Shown here in pieces: positions 8,915 through 18,212 of a stretch of DNA of 64,000 bases. Positions within the stretch are counted from its first letter, which is position 1; every line of letters starts with the position of its first letter. Under the pieces are notes generated by a model. That model was given only the letters and a program-made list of their open reading frames with translations. It was not told the DNA's origin and searched no databases. The stretch covers positions 95,500-159,499 of the forward strand of contig NZ_LMUT01000002.1 of the NCBI RefSeq assembly GCF_009765785.1. The letters are read 5' to 3'. The position numbers and the translations under genes are program-made. The stretch comes from Granulicella sp. L46. GTDB taxonomy: Bacteria; Acidobacteriota; Terriglobia; Terriglobales; Acidobacteriaceae.

Positions 8915-11755
8915 ATGGCTTCTCTTTGGACACCTACCAGTTGGTCTGATCGACTTGCAGAACTTGAAGCGCGCACGAGCCCGGCGAAGGATGCGCCGTT
9001 GCGCCGCGATGTGCGTTCCTTAGGAGCGTTGTTGGGGCAGGTGTTGCGGGAGCAGCCGGGGAATGCGCTGTTTGGTGCGGTCGAGAGCCTGCGGCGTACG
9101 GCGATTGCGCGGCGCGAGGCGGATGCTAAGCAGAATGTCGATGCGGCGCAGGGACATTTGCAGCGGGCACAGGCTCTAACGCACGAGGTGGCGGCGGATG
9201 CACGGACAGCCTTCTTTCTGGCGCGGGCGTTTGCGTTTTATTTTGAACTGATTAACTTAGCCGAGACAAACCATCGCAAGCGTAGGCGGCGATCGTCGTT
9301 GCTGGAAGCGGCGGCCGAGCCACAGCGCGGAAGTTTGCGAGGGACGCTGCGACGGTTGCGGGACGCAGGGTTCTCGCGCGAGATTACGCTGGCGCTGCTG
9401 GAGCAGATCTGCATCATTCCGGTATTCACGGCGCACCCAACAGAAGTCGCTCGGCGAAGTGTGATGTTCAAGCGGAGAAGCATCTCGGATTTGCTGGAGA
9501 AGCTGGATGGGATTCCGCTTCCAGTAACAGAACTGGATGAGCTTGAAGCTGCGCTGCTGGCGGAGGTTACGGCGCTGTGGCAGACCGACGATGTGCGCCA
9601 CGCGCGGCCTACCGTCCGCGATGAAGTCCAGATGGGGCTGGACTATTACGACGCGTCACTGTTTGAGACGGTGCCGGTTTTGTATGCGGAGATGGCGAGT
9701 GCGCTGGACGCGGAGTTTCCGGGGACGGAGCCTACGCAGCTGGCGGATCTGCCGGTGGTGGTTCAGTTCGGGTCGTGGATTGGGGGCGATCGGGACGGCA
9801 ATCCGTTTGTCACCGCGACGACTACGGCCGAGTCGATCGCGATGTCGCGCGAGGTCGTGCACGATTATTATGTGGCGCGGCTGACGGAGCTGTTTGAGCA
9901 GTTGGCGCCGTCGACGCGGCAGGCGCCGATTTCGTCTGCGCTGCACAACCGACTCGCGGGTTCCCTCGAGGAGCTCAAGGCGGCGGGGTATGCGATGGAA
10001 TTTGTGGGCGACTTCCCTACCGAGGCGGTGCGGATGCAGATTGCGTGCATGACGCTGCGGCTGGGAGGAACGCCGGCGGTATCGATGCACAAGCATTTGG
10101 CGCTGCCGCTGGAGGCGACGCTGCCGCGGTATGAGACGGCGGCAGAGTTGCTGGAGGACTTGACGTTGCTGCATGAGTCGCTCGAGGAGAATCGCGGAAA
10201 GCGGCTGGCCGAGCGGTTTGTGGATCCACTGTTGCTGGCGGTGCGGACGTTTGGGCTACATCTGCAGACGCTGGATATTCGGCAGCACGCGAAGGTGGAT
10301 GCGGCGGCGCTGCGGGAGTTGAAGGCTGGTGGAGAGGTGAGTGCACAGACGTCGGAGGTGATGTCGACCTTCCGTGCGATTGCGGAGTTGAAGAAGAATC
10401 TTCCGGCGACGATTGCACAGTACGTGGTGTCGGGCGCGACGGCGGTGGAGGATGCGCTGACGGTTGTGGAGCTGGCGCGGATGGGCGGCGTGAAGGTCGA
10501 AGGTGGAACGAGCGCGAGTGGGGAGCACGATCCGGGGCTGCAGCCGGTGCTGCTGTTTGAGTCGATCGAGGATCTGCGGAATGCGCCGGTGGTGTGTCGG
10601 GCGCTGTGGACGCACGAGGCGTACAAGCCGCTGCTGGAGGCGTGGGATGGGCGGCAGGAGATGATGCTTGGCTATTCCGATTCCAACAAAGATGGCGGGA
10701 TGATTACGAGCACGTGGGAGATTTGGAAGGCGCATCGCGCGCTGCACGAGGTGGCTCGAGAGTGTGGCGTGACGCTACGGCTGTTCCATGGGCGCGGAGG
10801 CACGGTGGGACGCGGTGGCGGGCCAACACATGGAGCGATCTTTGCGCAGCCGCTGGATAGCTTTACCGGGCAGCTACGGATTACAGAACAGGGCGAAGTG
10901 CTGAACTGGAAGTACTCCGACGTTGTGCTGGCTGAGCGGAATTTGGAGTTGATGATTGCTGCGGCGCTGGATGCGCTGGCGCGTCCGAGTGTCAAGCCGG
11001 GTGTGAAGCCGGTGCTGACGGGAGAGATGCTGCCGGAGTGGGAGGCGGCGCTCGATGAGCTGTCGGCGACCTCGTTTGCGTTTTATACGAAGCATCTGAT
11101 GGATGATCCTGAGGTGTTCACGTACTTTGAGCAGGCAACACCGGTGGCCGAGCTGGAGCATGCGCGGATTGGGTCGCGGCCGGCGAAGCGTGCGGACGCG
11201 AGTGCGTCGGGGAAGCCGGCGGCGAAGCGAAGCCTGGCAGATCTGCGGGCGATTCCCTGGGTGTTTGGGTGGATGCAATCGCGGCACGTGGTGCCGGCGT
11301 ATTTTGGCGTGGGGTATGCGCTGGAACAGTATGCGGAGAAGCACGAGGGCGGCCTCGCGCTGCTGCAGGAGATGATGCTGGGGCAGCCGCTGTTCGTGGA
11401 CATTATCAAGAATGTTGAGATCGCGATGGCGAAGGCGGACTTCGGGATTGCGAAGCAGTACTCGATGCTGGTGAAGGACGAGGGCCTGCGGGAGCGAGTG
11501 TTTACGACGCTGGAGACGGAGTTCAATCGCACGCGGCGGATGGTGCTGGCGGTGGCTCAGCAGACAGAGCTGCTGGAGAGCAACCAGGTGCTGGCGCGGT
11601 CGATCCGGCTGCGCAATCCATACGTTGATCCGATGAGTTTGTTGCAGCTTGAGTTGTTGCGACGGAAACGCGCGGGCGAGCAGGGCGAAGAGCTGGATCG
11701 GGCGGTTACGGCGACGATTAATGGGATCAGCGCGGGGCTGCGGAATACGGGCTGA
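8915..11755 (+). CDS. ppc: Phosphoenolpyruvate carboxylase
   Basis: A 946-residue bacterial-type PEP carboxylase that carboxylates PEP with bicarbonate to oxaloacetate, refilling the TCA cycle. Seen in order: VFTAHPTEVARR with the catalytic His (about 170-181), GSWIGGDRDGNPFV (about 285), GYSDSNKDGG (about 586), the glycine-rich catalytic loop FHGRGGTVGRGGGPTH (about 623) and the C-terminal RNTG needed for activity. A Lys/Ala-rich insert near 755-770 (RPAKRADASASGKPAAKR) makes it somewhat longer than E. coli's enzyme. Two stop codons sit in frame just before the ATG, so no upstream start is possible; no clear ribosome-binding site is visible there. Confidence 0.95.
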   Translation: MASLWTPTSWSDRLAELEARTSPAKDAPLRRDVRSLGALLGQVLREQPGNALFGAVESLRRTAIARREADAKQNVDAAQGHLQRAQALTHEVAADARTAFFLARAFAFYFELINLAETNHRKRRRRSSLLEAAAEPQRGSLRGTLRRLRDAGFSREITLALLEQICIIPVFTAHPTEVARRSVMFKRRSISDLLEKLDGIPLPVTELDELEAALLAEVTALWQTDDVRHARPTVRDEVQMGLDYYDASLFETVPVLYAEMASALDAEFPGTEPTQLADLPVVVQFGSWIGGDRDGNPFVTATTTAESIAMSREVVHDYYVARLTELFEQLAPSTRQAPISSALHNRLAGSLEELKAAGYAMEFVGDFPTEAVRMQIACMTLRLGGTPAVSMHKHLALPLEATLPRYETAAELLEDLTLLHESLEENRGKRLAERFVDPLLLAVRTFGLHLQTLDIRQHAKVDAAALRELKAGGEVSAQTSEVMSTFRAIAELKKNLPATIAQYVVSGATAVEDALTVVELARMGGVKVEGGTSASGEHDPGLQPVLLFESIEDLRNAPVVCRALWTHEAYKPLLEAWDGRQEMMLGYSDSNKDGGMITSTWEIWKAHRALHEVARECGVTLRLFHGRGGTVGRGGGPTHGAIFAQPLDSFTGQLRITEQGEVLNWKYSDVVLAERNLELMIAAALDALARPSVKPGVKPVLTGEMLPEWEAALDELSATSFAFYTKHLMDDPEVFTYFEQATPVAELEHARIGSRPAKRADASASGKPAAKRSLADLRAIPWVFGWMQSRHVVPAYFGVGYALEQYAEKHEGGLALLQEMMLGQPLFVDIIKNVEIAMAKADFGIAKQYSMLVKDEGLRERVFTTLETEFNRTRRMVLAVAQQTELLESNQVLARSIRLRNPYVDPMSLLQLELLRRKRAGEQGEELDRAVTATINGISAGLRNTG

Positions 11756-11770
11756 GGGTGGTTGCCGGCG

Positions 11771-12403
11771 CTACTTCTTGAGCGCGTCCTGGTAGGCGCC
11801 AACGGTGCCTTGTCCTACGTCGAGCATGCCGCTGAGGTGGGCGATGACGCGGCGTGTGGTTGGTATCGCGTCCTTGGCTGCCTCGGGCGTTACCACACCA
11901 TCTTTGCTGTGGTTCGCGAGGATGGGCAGAAGCTCGAGATAGTCGTCGAGGGCTTGCTCCTCCATGGTTTGAAGCAGAGCTTGCTCCTTGTAGGCGTCGG
12001 AGAAGCGCTCGACTTCTGCGTAGTCCATTAACGTAAGTGCGCCGGTGGAGTTGGCGGTACGCCAGGCGGCGTCCTGCATGGGCGATTCGCGGAAGATGAA
12101 CTCTTTATCGTCGAGGACGCCGGGCTGTGATTGGGCACGGGCTTCAAGGGTTTGCAGGACGTGCATCATTTGATGGAGCTCAGTGGTAGCTTCCGGAGCG
12201 CCGTCGCGGATCTTGGTGAGGTTGTTCTGGATCTCGCCGCGGACGAGGGTCTCGGCTTCTTCGCGCTGATGACGATGGTGCAAGGCCTCGACGCCGGCTT
12301 CGAGACCGAGCGCGATAAGCAGACCGATGGTGATGGTGAAGAGGTGCAGGAAGAAGTCACGCGTGCCGTGAATTCCGTGTTCCGGGGGATGAACGTCCAG
12401 CAT
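11771..12403 (-). CDS. Single-pass membrane protein, MDVHxPH family (paralogue P0)
   Basis: A 210-residue protein with a short cytosolic N-terminus (LDVHPPEHGIHGTRDF), one membrane helix at about 18-36 (FLHLFTITIGLLIALGLEA) and a long helical C-terminal domain. It aligns by eye with two intact proteins and one pseudogene at 60.8-62.9 kb: shared are the start, xHxxxxTIGLLIAxxLE, the following HHRHQ, a QNN motif, and a central DAAWRTANSTGALTLMxYxExxRFS block. The layout recalls DUF6090-type proteins of Bacteroidota, but that link is by memory of pattern only. AGGAG lies 8 bases before the ATG. It lies 74 bp downstream of another leftward anchored protein. Function unknown. Confidence 0.75.
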   Translation of the reverse strand: MLDVHPPEHGIHGTRDFFLHLFTITIGLLIALGLEAGVEALHHRHQREEAETLVRGEIQNNLTKIRDGAPEATTELHQMMHVLQTLEARAQSQPGVLDDKEFIFRESPMQDAAWRTANSTGALTLMDYAEVERFSDAYKEQALLQTMEEQALDDYLELLPILANHSKDGVVTPEAAKDAIPTTRRVIAHLSGMLDVGQGTVGAYQDALKK

Positions 12404-12477
12404 GCATCGGCTCCTGGGCTTTCCGCTAGATTAGCAGCGTGGGTACGGCGATCGGAAAGACCCAGGAGCGAGCGAGG

Positions 12478-13233
12478 TTAATTCGATGCAGCTTGCGGCG
12501 TGATCTTGATGGCTTTGTTGTTGGAGAAGACGATGACGAGGGGGTGGCCGTTGTTATCGAATTTGACGGCGCGGTTGCCGGTGTTGTCGGAGTTGGGGAC
12601 GGTGACTTCACCGAGCGACATCATGGCCTGGTTCTCGCTCATACCGAGCACGGCCTGGTGCTGATCGATGGCAGACCACATGGAGGCAGGCCAGAAGCTG
12701 TAGAGCTTGTGGGGGTCTTCGTAGAAGAAGATGTTGTCGTTGATGAAGTTGTAGCCACCGTTATCGTAGTTGCCGACGGGAGTCGCATAGAGGGTGTTGG
12801 GGTCAGAGGATTTGGGCATTGTGAAGGCGAGCAGGACGTGGCGGTTGCCGGGAGCGATGCGGACGACGGCGAGACCGGTGGCCGGAGCCTTCTGCTCGAA
12901 GACACCTTTGATGAGCAAGGGCGTGGCGCCGAGGAGGGTGCCGACGGGGTGCGCGTAGTCGACGTGATTGCCTTTGTCGGCGTAGTAGTCGAGCTGGCCG
13001 CCGGCGCTGACCCAGACGGTCTGGCCGATGAGGGCGCGCTGGTCGGCGAGTGAGTCGGGGCGCTCTTTCTTGAGGAAGACATTGTCGTCGGGGTCGACTT
13101 TGATGTCGGCGTAGGGATCTTTTTTGACCGGTACGTCTTCGTGGTTGGCCTTGTAGATGAGGCCGATGCGCACGCCGATGGCGAGCACCATGAGTGCCGT
13201 TAGGCCGAGGCCAATCTTGAGTCCCTTTTGCAT
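12478..13233 (-). CDS. Membrane-anchored or exported hypothetical protein
   Basis: A 251-residue protein with an N-terminal hydrophobic segment (about 6-24, LGLTALMVLAIGVRIGLIY) that serves as signal anchor, followed by a soluble extracytoplasmic region. No named domain is recognised; the body contains two related-looking stretches rich in Asn, Gly and Tyr (for example TPVGNYDNGGYNFINDNIF). The frame is open 35 codons upstream, but an excellent GGGAGGAA ribosome-binding site sits just before the ATG at 13233, which fixes the start. Downstream lies paralogue P0. It is divergent from the amidohydrolase gene, about 100 bp apart. Function unknown. Confidence 0.7.
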   Translation of the reverse strand: MQKGLKIGLGLTALMVLAIGVRIGLIYKANHEDVPVKKDPYADIKVDPDDNVFLKKERPDSLADQRALIGQTVWVSAGGQLDYYADKGNHVDYAHPVGTLLGATPLLIKGVFEQKAPATGLAVVRIAPGNRHVLLAFTMPKSSDPNTLYATPVGNYDNGGYNFINDNIFFYEDPHKLYSFWPASMWSAIDQHQAVLGMSENQAMMSLGEVTVPNSDNTGNRAVKFDNNGHPLVIVFSNNKAIKITPQAASN

Positions 13234-13336
13234 GAAATTCCTCCCTTCAGACAGATTAGCTTGGTCTGGAAAAGGTTGCGAGGGAGGGGCAGGAAATCGG
13301 CTATGATCGCGTGCATACCGAAAATGAGGTCCTGCC

Positions 13337-14824
13337 ATGCGTGTGCTTCGCGTCCTTCTGCTCGCCCCGATGATTTTGATGATGCTGCCTGCACGAGGGC
13401 AGGTCGCCGTGAAGAGCCCGACGATGCTTTCGCCAGCCGTGACTCGGTATGTGAAGGTGCCGGCGGCGGAGTGGATCGTGCTGAAGAATGTTCGCGTGAT
13501 TGATGGAACGGGCGCGCCTGCGATCGAGAAGACAGACGTGGTGATTCACAATGGCAAAATCGATTCGATTGGCGTGGCTGAGAAGATTGCGCCGGGAGCG
13601 ACGGTGCTGGAGTTGAACGGGCACACGGTGTTTCCGGGACTGGTGGGGATGCACGACCACATGTACAACATCGCGCGGCCGAACCTAAATGCTGCGGGCA
13701 GCTCGGAGCCGCCGTTGATGGTGCCGCAGCTGGCGTTTTCGTCGACCCACTTGTACCTGGGGGCGGGCGTGACGATGCGCACTACCGGCTCAGTGGAGCC
13801 GTACACGGATTTGAACATGCGCGATGCGATCGATAAGGGAGAGATTCCGGGGCCGCATATGGATGTGACGGGTCCGTATCTGGAGGGGTCAAAGTCGGTG
13901 TTCATCCAGATGCACAAGCTGCGCGATGCAGAGGATGCGCGCGCGACGGTGGACTTCTGGGCGAAGCAAGGCGTGACCAGTTTCAAGGCGTATATGTTCA
14001 TCACGCGCGCAGAGCTGAAAGCGGCCATCGACGAGGCCCACCGACATGGGATGAAGATTACTGGACATCTGTGCGCGGTGACGTATCCCGAAGCGGCAGA
14101 GTTGGGAATCGACAACCTGGAGCATGGTTTTTTTGTGAACACGCAGCTGGATCCGGGCAAGCAGCCGGATGAGTGCCCGAACACGGTGGGTAGTCCGACG
14201 CTGCAGAAGATGACAGCGGGCGGAGAGGAGGCGAAGGCGATGATCGACTTGTTGGTGAGCCATCACGTGGCGGTGACGTCGACGCTGCCGGTGATGGAGC
14301 CCGACGATGCGACACAGGTGCACATTCAGCCGCGGGTGCTGGAGACGATGGCGGTGCCGACGCGGGAGGCGTACCTGTACACACGCAATTTGGAGCTGAT
14401 GCGGGCGGCCGCGAATCCTGAGATGGCAGCGCAGAGGGCTGCGATGTTCAAGAATGGAATGGCGCTGGAGCGGGAGTTTGTGGCGGCCGGCGGCCTGCTG
14501 ATGGCAGGGCCTGATCCTACCGGCGATGGTGGCGTGCTTCCGGGATATGGCGATCAGCGCGAGGTGGAATTGTTGGTGGAGGCCGGCTTCACACCGCTTG
14601 AGGCGATCAAGATTGCGACGCTGAATGGAGCGACGTTCGAGGGCCTCGCGAATTCGATTGGCAGTATTGCGCCGGGCAAGAACGCAGATTTGGTGGTTGT
14701 AGGAGGCGACCCCAGCCGGAAGATTTCCGATATTGAGAATACGGAGATTGTGTTCAAGGATGGCGTGGGATTTGACTCGCAGAAGCTGCTGGAGTCGGCG
14801 AAGGGACGGTATGGGCAGTATTGA
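13337..14824 (+). CDS. Secreted amidohydrolase (imidazolonepropionase/prolidase-like)
   Basis: A 495-residue metal-dependent hydrolase with a signal peptide (about 1-21, VLLLAPMILMMLPARGQ). The amidohydrolase fold is evident: the small beta-sandwich strand NVRVIDGTGAPAIEKTDVVI, the metal-binding MHDHMYN, a Lys in TSFKAYM that could be the carboxylated bridging residue, GHLCAVTYPEA and DNLEHG with further metal-binding His, then GPDPTGDGG with the conserved Asp. The C-terminal GKNADLVVVGGDPS is standard. Secreted acidobacterial members of this group probably cleave small amides or dipeptides, but the substrate is unknown. An intrinsic terminator follows at 14848-14867. Confidence 0.85.
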   Translation: MRVLRVLLLAPMILMMLPARGQVAVKSPTMLSPAVTRYVKVPAAEWIVLKNVRVIDGTGAPAIEKTDVVIHNGKIDSIGVAEKIAPGATVLELNGHTVFPGLVGMHDHMYNIARPNLNAAGSSEPPLMVPQLAFSSTHLYLGAGVTMRTTGSVEPYTDLNMRDAIDKGEIPGPHMDVTGPYLEGSKSVFIQMHKLRDAEDARATVDFWAKQGVTSFKAYMFITRAELKAAIDEAHRHGMKITGHLCAVTYPEAAELGIDNLEHGFFVNTQLDPGKQPDECPNTVGSPTLQKMTAGGEEAKAMIDLLVSHHVAVTSTLPVMEPDDATQVHIQPRVLETMAVPTREAYLYTRNLELMRAAANPEMAAQRAAMFKNGMALEREFVAAGGLLMAGPDPTGDGGVLPGYGDQREVELLVEAGFTPLEAIKIATLNGATFEGLANSIGSIAPGKNADLVVVGGDPSRKISDIENTEIVFKDGVGFDSQKLLESAKGRYGQY

Positions 14825-14847
14825 GTTCGTGTTGCGAAGAGAGTCCC

Positions 14848-14867
14848 AGAGGCTAAAGCCTCTTTTT
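14848..14867 (+). terminator. Intrinsic terminator after the amidohydrolase
   Basis: A 6-bp stem AGAGGC/GCCTCT with a TAAA loop runs straight into five T. Its core GGCTAAAGCC is shared with the repeats that follow, so it may be a repeat-derived terminator. Confidence 0.75.
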
Positions 14868-14885
14868 GCGGGAGTCGGGATGTCC

Positions 14886-15004
14886 GGGCTAAAGCCCAGA
14901 CCTATCTCAGAAGCAAGAACAACGACGCTAAAGCCAGGACCTGTCTCAGAAGCGGGAACGAAGACGCCAAAGCTCGGACCTAGCTCGGAAACGGGAACAA
15001 AGAC
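14886..15004. repeat. Three tandem 39-bp repeats with GCTAAAGCC core
   Basis: Three direct copies of a 39-bp unit occupy 14888-14926, 14927-14965 and 14966-15004. Each starts GCTAAAGCC (or a variant), then GACCT, CTCRGAARC and GAACRAMGAC. The first copy begins with the palindrome GGGCTAAAGCCC (14886-14897). Copies one and two are closest; the third has drifted. They lie between the amidohydrolase terminator and the convergent MFS gene. Confidence 0.85.
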
Positions 15005-15032
15005 AAAGACGCACGAGGGCTGGAGCCATGGT

Positions 15033-16355
15033 CTAGCTGACGGGCTCCATGCTGCTGAACTGTTTTTCTAGGGCGATGAGGCTTTCGGCGGTGAGGGTGT
15101 CGGCGTGGCGGAGCGCCGGGAAGAAGATGCTCCATGAGCCCGTGACGGCGACGCTGGCGATACCGCCGATGACCACGGCGCGGACCGCTCCCCACCAGTG
15201 GGCGGTGAGGCCGCTCTCATACTCGCCGACTTCGTTGGAGACGCCGATGAAGAGCCAGTTGATGCTGGAGACGCGACCGCGCATCTCGGGCGGGGTGGCG
15301 AGTTGCAGGATGCTGGAGCGGACGACGACCGAGATCATGTCCGAGGCGCCGATAAAGATGAGCGCAATGCAGCTGAGGACGATGTTGCGGCTGAGGCCGA
15401 AGATGATCGTCGCAACACCGAAGATGCCGACGCAGACGAGCATGATTTTTCCGGCGCGACGCTTGATCGGATAGACGAGCAGGGTGAGGGAGACGACGAG
15501 GGCTCCCAGTGAGGGCATGGCGCGCAGGAGGCCGAGGCCGTTCGCGCCGGAGTGCAGGATGTCCACCGCGAAGATGGGCATGAGTGAGGCGGCGCCGCCG
15601 AGCAGTACGGCGAAGAGGTCGAGCGAGATGGAACCGAGCAGAAGCCGCGTGCCGATGACGTAGCGCAGGCCAGCGAGCATGGTGTCGACGGTGAAGCCTT
15701 TCTTTTCGGCAGAGCCGCGTGGCTTGATCACGCTGAAGAAGCAGAGGAAGGAGAGGAGGCCGAAGAGGGTGAAGGCGTAGACCAGCGGCGCTCCGTTGAA
15801 GCTGGCGAAGCGGCCGCCGAAGAGGTGCGCTAGCGGTATGGTGAAGAGCAGGCCGCCGATCATGGGACCGGTCGCGTTGGCGATTTGGAAGATGGACGCG
15901 CCCCAGGTGACAGCATTGACGAAATGCTCCTTGGGAACAAGCGAGGGAACTAGCGCGCTGGCGGCGGGGCCACTGAAGCAGCGGCCGGCGCCGATGACGA
16001 AGAGGATCGCGTAGATGAGCCAGATGTTCTGCGAGTGATGCAGCGCGAGCCACAGCAGGGCGAAGGTGGCGATTGCCTGCACGGTGTAGCAGGTGAGGAT
16101 GACGGTGCGGCGGTCATAGCGGTCGGCGATATGGCCGGCGGGCAGAACGAAGAAGATTCCGGGAAGGAAGAGTGCAAGGCCTGTGTAGCCAAGAGCTAAC
16201 GCCGAGTGCGTGATCTGGTAGACCTGCCAGGCGACGCCCACGGATTGGGCTTCGGCGCCCATGATGCCCATAAGGCGGGCAGTGGAGTAGAAACGGAATT
16301 CGCGCGACTCCCATGCACTGGTGGCGCTGGGAGACGGCTGGGCGGCATCGCTCAT
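15033..16355 (-). CDS. MFS transporter (MFS_3/EntS-like)
   Basis: A 440-residue inner-membrane transporter with about twelve hydrophobic helices. The N-terminal part (REFRFYSTARLMGIMGAEAQSVGVAWQVYQ) and the loop after helix 2 (AGHIADRYDRRTV) are characteristic of the MFS_3 branch, whose known members export siderophores or drugs. In the second half LVYPIKRRAGKIML and PPEMRGRVSSINWLFIG are also typical. It probably works by proton antiport; the substrate is unknown. It converges on the amidohydrolase, with the 39-bp repeats between them. Confidence 0.85.
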   Translation of the reverse strand: MSDAAQPSPSATSAWESREFRFYSTARLMGIMGAEAQSVGVAWQVYQITHSALALGYTGLALFLPGIFFVLPAGHIADRYDRRTVILTCYTVQAIATFALLWLALHHSQNIWLIYAILFVIGAGRCFSGPAASALVPSLVPKEHFVNAVTWGASIFQIANATGPMIGGLLFTIPLAHLFGGRFASFNGAPLVYAFTLFGLLSFLCFFSVIKPRGSAEKKGFTVDTMLAGLRYVIGTRLLLGSISLDLFAVLLGGAASLMPIFAVDILHSGANGLGLLRAMPSLGALVVSLTLLVYPIKRRAGKIMLVCVGIFGVATIIFGLSRNIVLSCIALIFIGASDMISVVVRSSILQLATPPEMRGRVSSINWLFIGVSNEVGEYESGLTAHWWGAVRAVVIGGIASVAVTGSWSIFFPALRHADTLTAESLIALEKQFSSMEPVS

Positions 16356-16418
16356 CTCTTACTATGCTGACACAGTTGGGGCGGGCAGGTGTCAACGGCG
16401 GGAGAAGCGGAAGGAGCG

Positions 16419-16970
16419 CTAGCGCAAGTTCAACACGCGAAACTGTTTGCCGTCGGAGAGGGCGAGGCGCAGGGGGCGGGGTGGGCCTGCGGGAGGGACG
16501 GTGACTTCGGCCCAGAGTTCGTCACCGGGAGCTAGCGGGAAGGGCGCCTGCGCGTGCTCCGCGATGAAGAACTCAGTGAAACCGGAGAGGATCGCGGCCT
16601 CGCAGGGTTGACCGGCGGCGAGGGTGAGCGTAGTGGCGGGGGCGGGGTCCTTTGGGTCGGCGAGGACAGCGGATAGCTTGCCGTTCTTTGCGACGGGAAG
16701 AACGTTCCAGGTCTCGGCGCTAATGGGACCCCATCCGTGCAGGGTGTTGCCGAAAGTTTTCGTGGGCGCTGTGGGGGGAAGATTGCAGGCGTCGGCGCGG
16801 AGGGTCAGCGCGAGATAGCGGCCGCGGATGGGCTGGTTGGGATCGAACTGCACGGTGCGCGTCCAGACCTGAGGACAGGTGTGGCGTTCCCAGGCATACT
16901 TTGCCGCGATGCTGAGGACGAGCGCAAGCTGCACGGCGAGAACCATGAGGCCTTTGGTGCGGGTAGTCAT
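16419..16970 (-). CDS. GDYXXLXY-domain protein
   Basis: A 183-residue protein with an N-terminal membrane helix (about 7-24) and a small extracytoplasmic domain. The family's name motif appears here in altered form as IRGRYLALTL: the usual Asp is Arg and the last Tyr is Leu. Assignment rests on that motif plus context, because these proteins are normally encoded directly after DUF2157 or DUF4401 membrane proteins, as here: its ATG overlaps the DUF2157 stop by 4 bp (ATGA), implying translational coupling. Function is not established for the family. Confidence 0.75.
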   Translation of the reverse strand: MTTRTKGLMVLAVQLALVLSIAAKYAWERHTCPQVWTRTVQFDPNQPIRGRYLALTLRADACNLPPTAPTKTFGNTLHGWGPISAETWNVLPVAKNGKLSAVLADPKDPAPATTLTLAAGQPCEAAILSGFTEFFIAEHAQAPFPLAPGDELWAEVTVPPAGPPRPLRLALSDGKQFRVLNLR

Positions 16971-18136
16971 GCGGTCACCTCGGGCGCGGTCATTTTGGAG
17001 AGGAGGTTGCGCCGAACGCGCTCCAGCAACCAGCCACCTAGGAGAAAGACGACGCCGAGGCCGATCAGGCCGAGTGAGCGGCCGAGCTTATCCATGAGGC
17101 TGGAGAAGTAGAACCAGCCGACAGTGATGGCGAAGACGGCGATGCCGTAGTTGGCGATGGCGCGAGAGGATTCGCGAACTCCCCAGGCGGCGAGGATGAT
17201 CGCGACGAGGGCGACGAGAGCGTAGGCGAAGAGGCTGGGCTCGTCGTGCGTAAATGCCTGGCGCGAGAATTCGTTCTGATCGTGAACGGTGGTTTGCAGC
17301 CACGGGAGAGCGAAGACCATGACAAAGATCGCGAGGCCGGGGATGATGCTGCGGCGCTCCCACATCCAGCCAAGGGCAAGCATCACCAGCATGAAAGCGA
17401 TGGCGCCGAAACGAAAACGGAATGGAAGCGTTGAGTGCGGTTGCAGCCACCCGTCGCGCCAGCCTTCGGTCAAGATCTCGGTGGTCACAATCAGCGCGAT
17501 CGCGGAAACAGCAAAGAGCACACCGAAGACGGCCTGCTTACGCGAGTGCAGGAAGGCTGTGAGATAAACGATCGCTACCATGGCAATCATGCGCTCGAGA
17601 TAGACATCCTGGCCGGCGTAGACGCTGGCGCGGTACGTCCACTCGGAGATAAGCCACGCCGGAGCGAGGAGCATGAAGCAGATCTGTTGAAACTGGTCGC
17701 GCAGCCACCACCAGCCGGCTGCCGCGCAGAGCGCCCACAGCAGGATGGCGGCGGGCCAGTGCTCCTGCATATTGAAAATCTGGCCGACCATCGCGATGGC
17801 CGCGCCGGCAGCGATGGTGCCGACGCCGTGCAGAGCGGTGGCCATGGCGGGAAATTTCTGTGCCGCGAAAATGGCTCCGAGGTGGAGGATGGTGAGCATG
17901 GCGACCACCAGGGCGAGGCGCTCGTTGGGCGAGACCTGGTCCCAATGCGCGGCGACGAAGAGTAACACGCCGGCGCTTAGAAGAATGCCGCCGAGGATCA
18001 CGGCGATGAGGACCTGCCAGCGCTGGCCGCTTGGTTTTTCTTCGGCTTGCTCGAAGGCGCGAATTCGCTCGACGGTGGGCGCATCGATGAGGCCGGCCGA
18101 GCTCCATCGGGTTAGCTGCTGCTGCCAAGTCAACAT
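16967..18136 (-). CDS. DUF2157 polytopic membrane protein
   Basis: A 389-residue membrane protein. The N-terminal ~45 residues (LTRWSSAGLIDAPTVERIRAFE) form the short helical cytosolic domain that defines DUF2157, followed by many hydrophobic helices beginning with VLIAVILGGILLSAGVLLFVAAHWD. The frame is open 65 codons upstream, but that part overlaps the murQ promoter region and has no domain; MLTWQQQL matches the usual start of the family. It shares an ATGA overlap with the downstream GDYXXLXY gene. No function has been shown for the pair; a role in membrane or envelope sensing is only a guess. Confidence 0.85.
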   Translation of the reverse strand: MLTWQQQLTRWSSAGLIDAPTVERIRAFEQAEEKPSGQRWQVLIAVILGGILLSAGVLLFVAAHWDQVSPNERLALVVAMLTILHLGAIFAAQKFPAMATALHGVGTIAAGAAIAMVGQIFNMQEHWPAAILLWALCAAAGWWWLRDQFQQICFMLLAPAWLISEWTYRASVYAGQDVYLERMIAMVAIVYLTAFLHSRKQAVFGVLFAVSAIALIVTTEILTEGWRDGWLQPHSTLPFRFRFGAIAFMLVMLALGWMWERRSIIPGLAIFVMVFALPWLQTTVHDQNEFSRQAFTHDEPSLFAYALVALVAIILAAWGVRESSRAIANYGIAVFAITVGWFYFSSLMDKLGRSLGLIGLGVVFLLGGWLLERVRRNLLSKMTAPEVTA

Positions 18137-18212
18137 GGTGATTTGCGGAAGTACATCACGCGGCGAGCAAACGCGCAACGAAAATCGGTGCTGGCTGCGC
18201 GGAATGGTTATC

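Noticed and set aside
14733-15071. Reading the 39-bp repeats as a 13-residue peptide repeat
   Set aside because: The frame begins inside the amidohydrolase gene in another phase and has no start of its own; the palindromes point to non-coding repeats.
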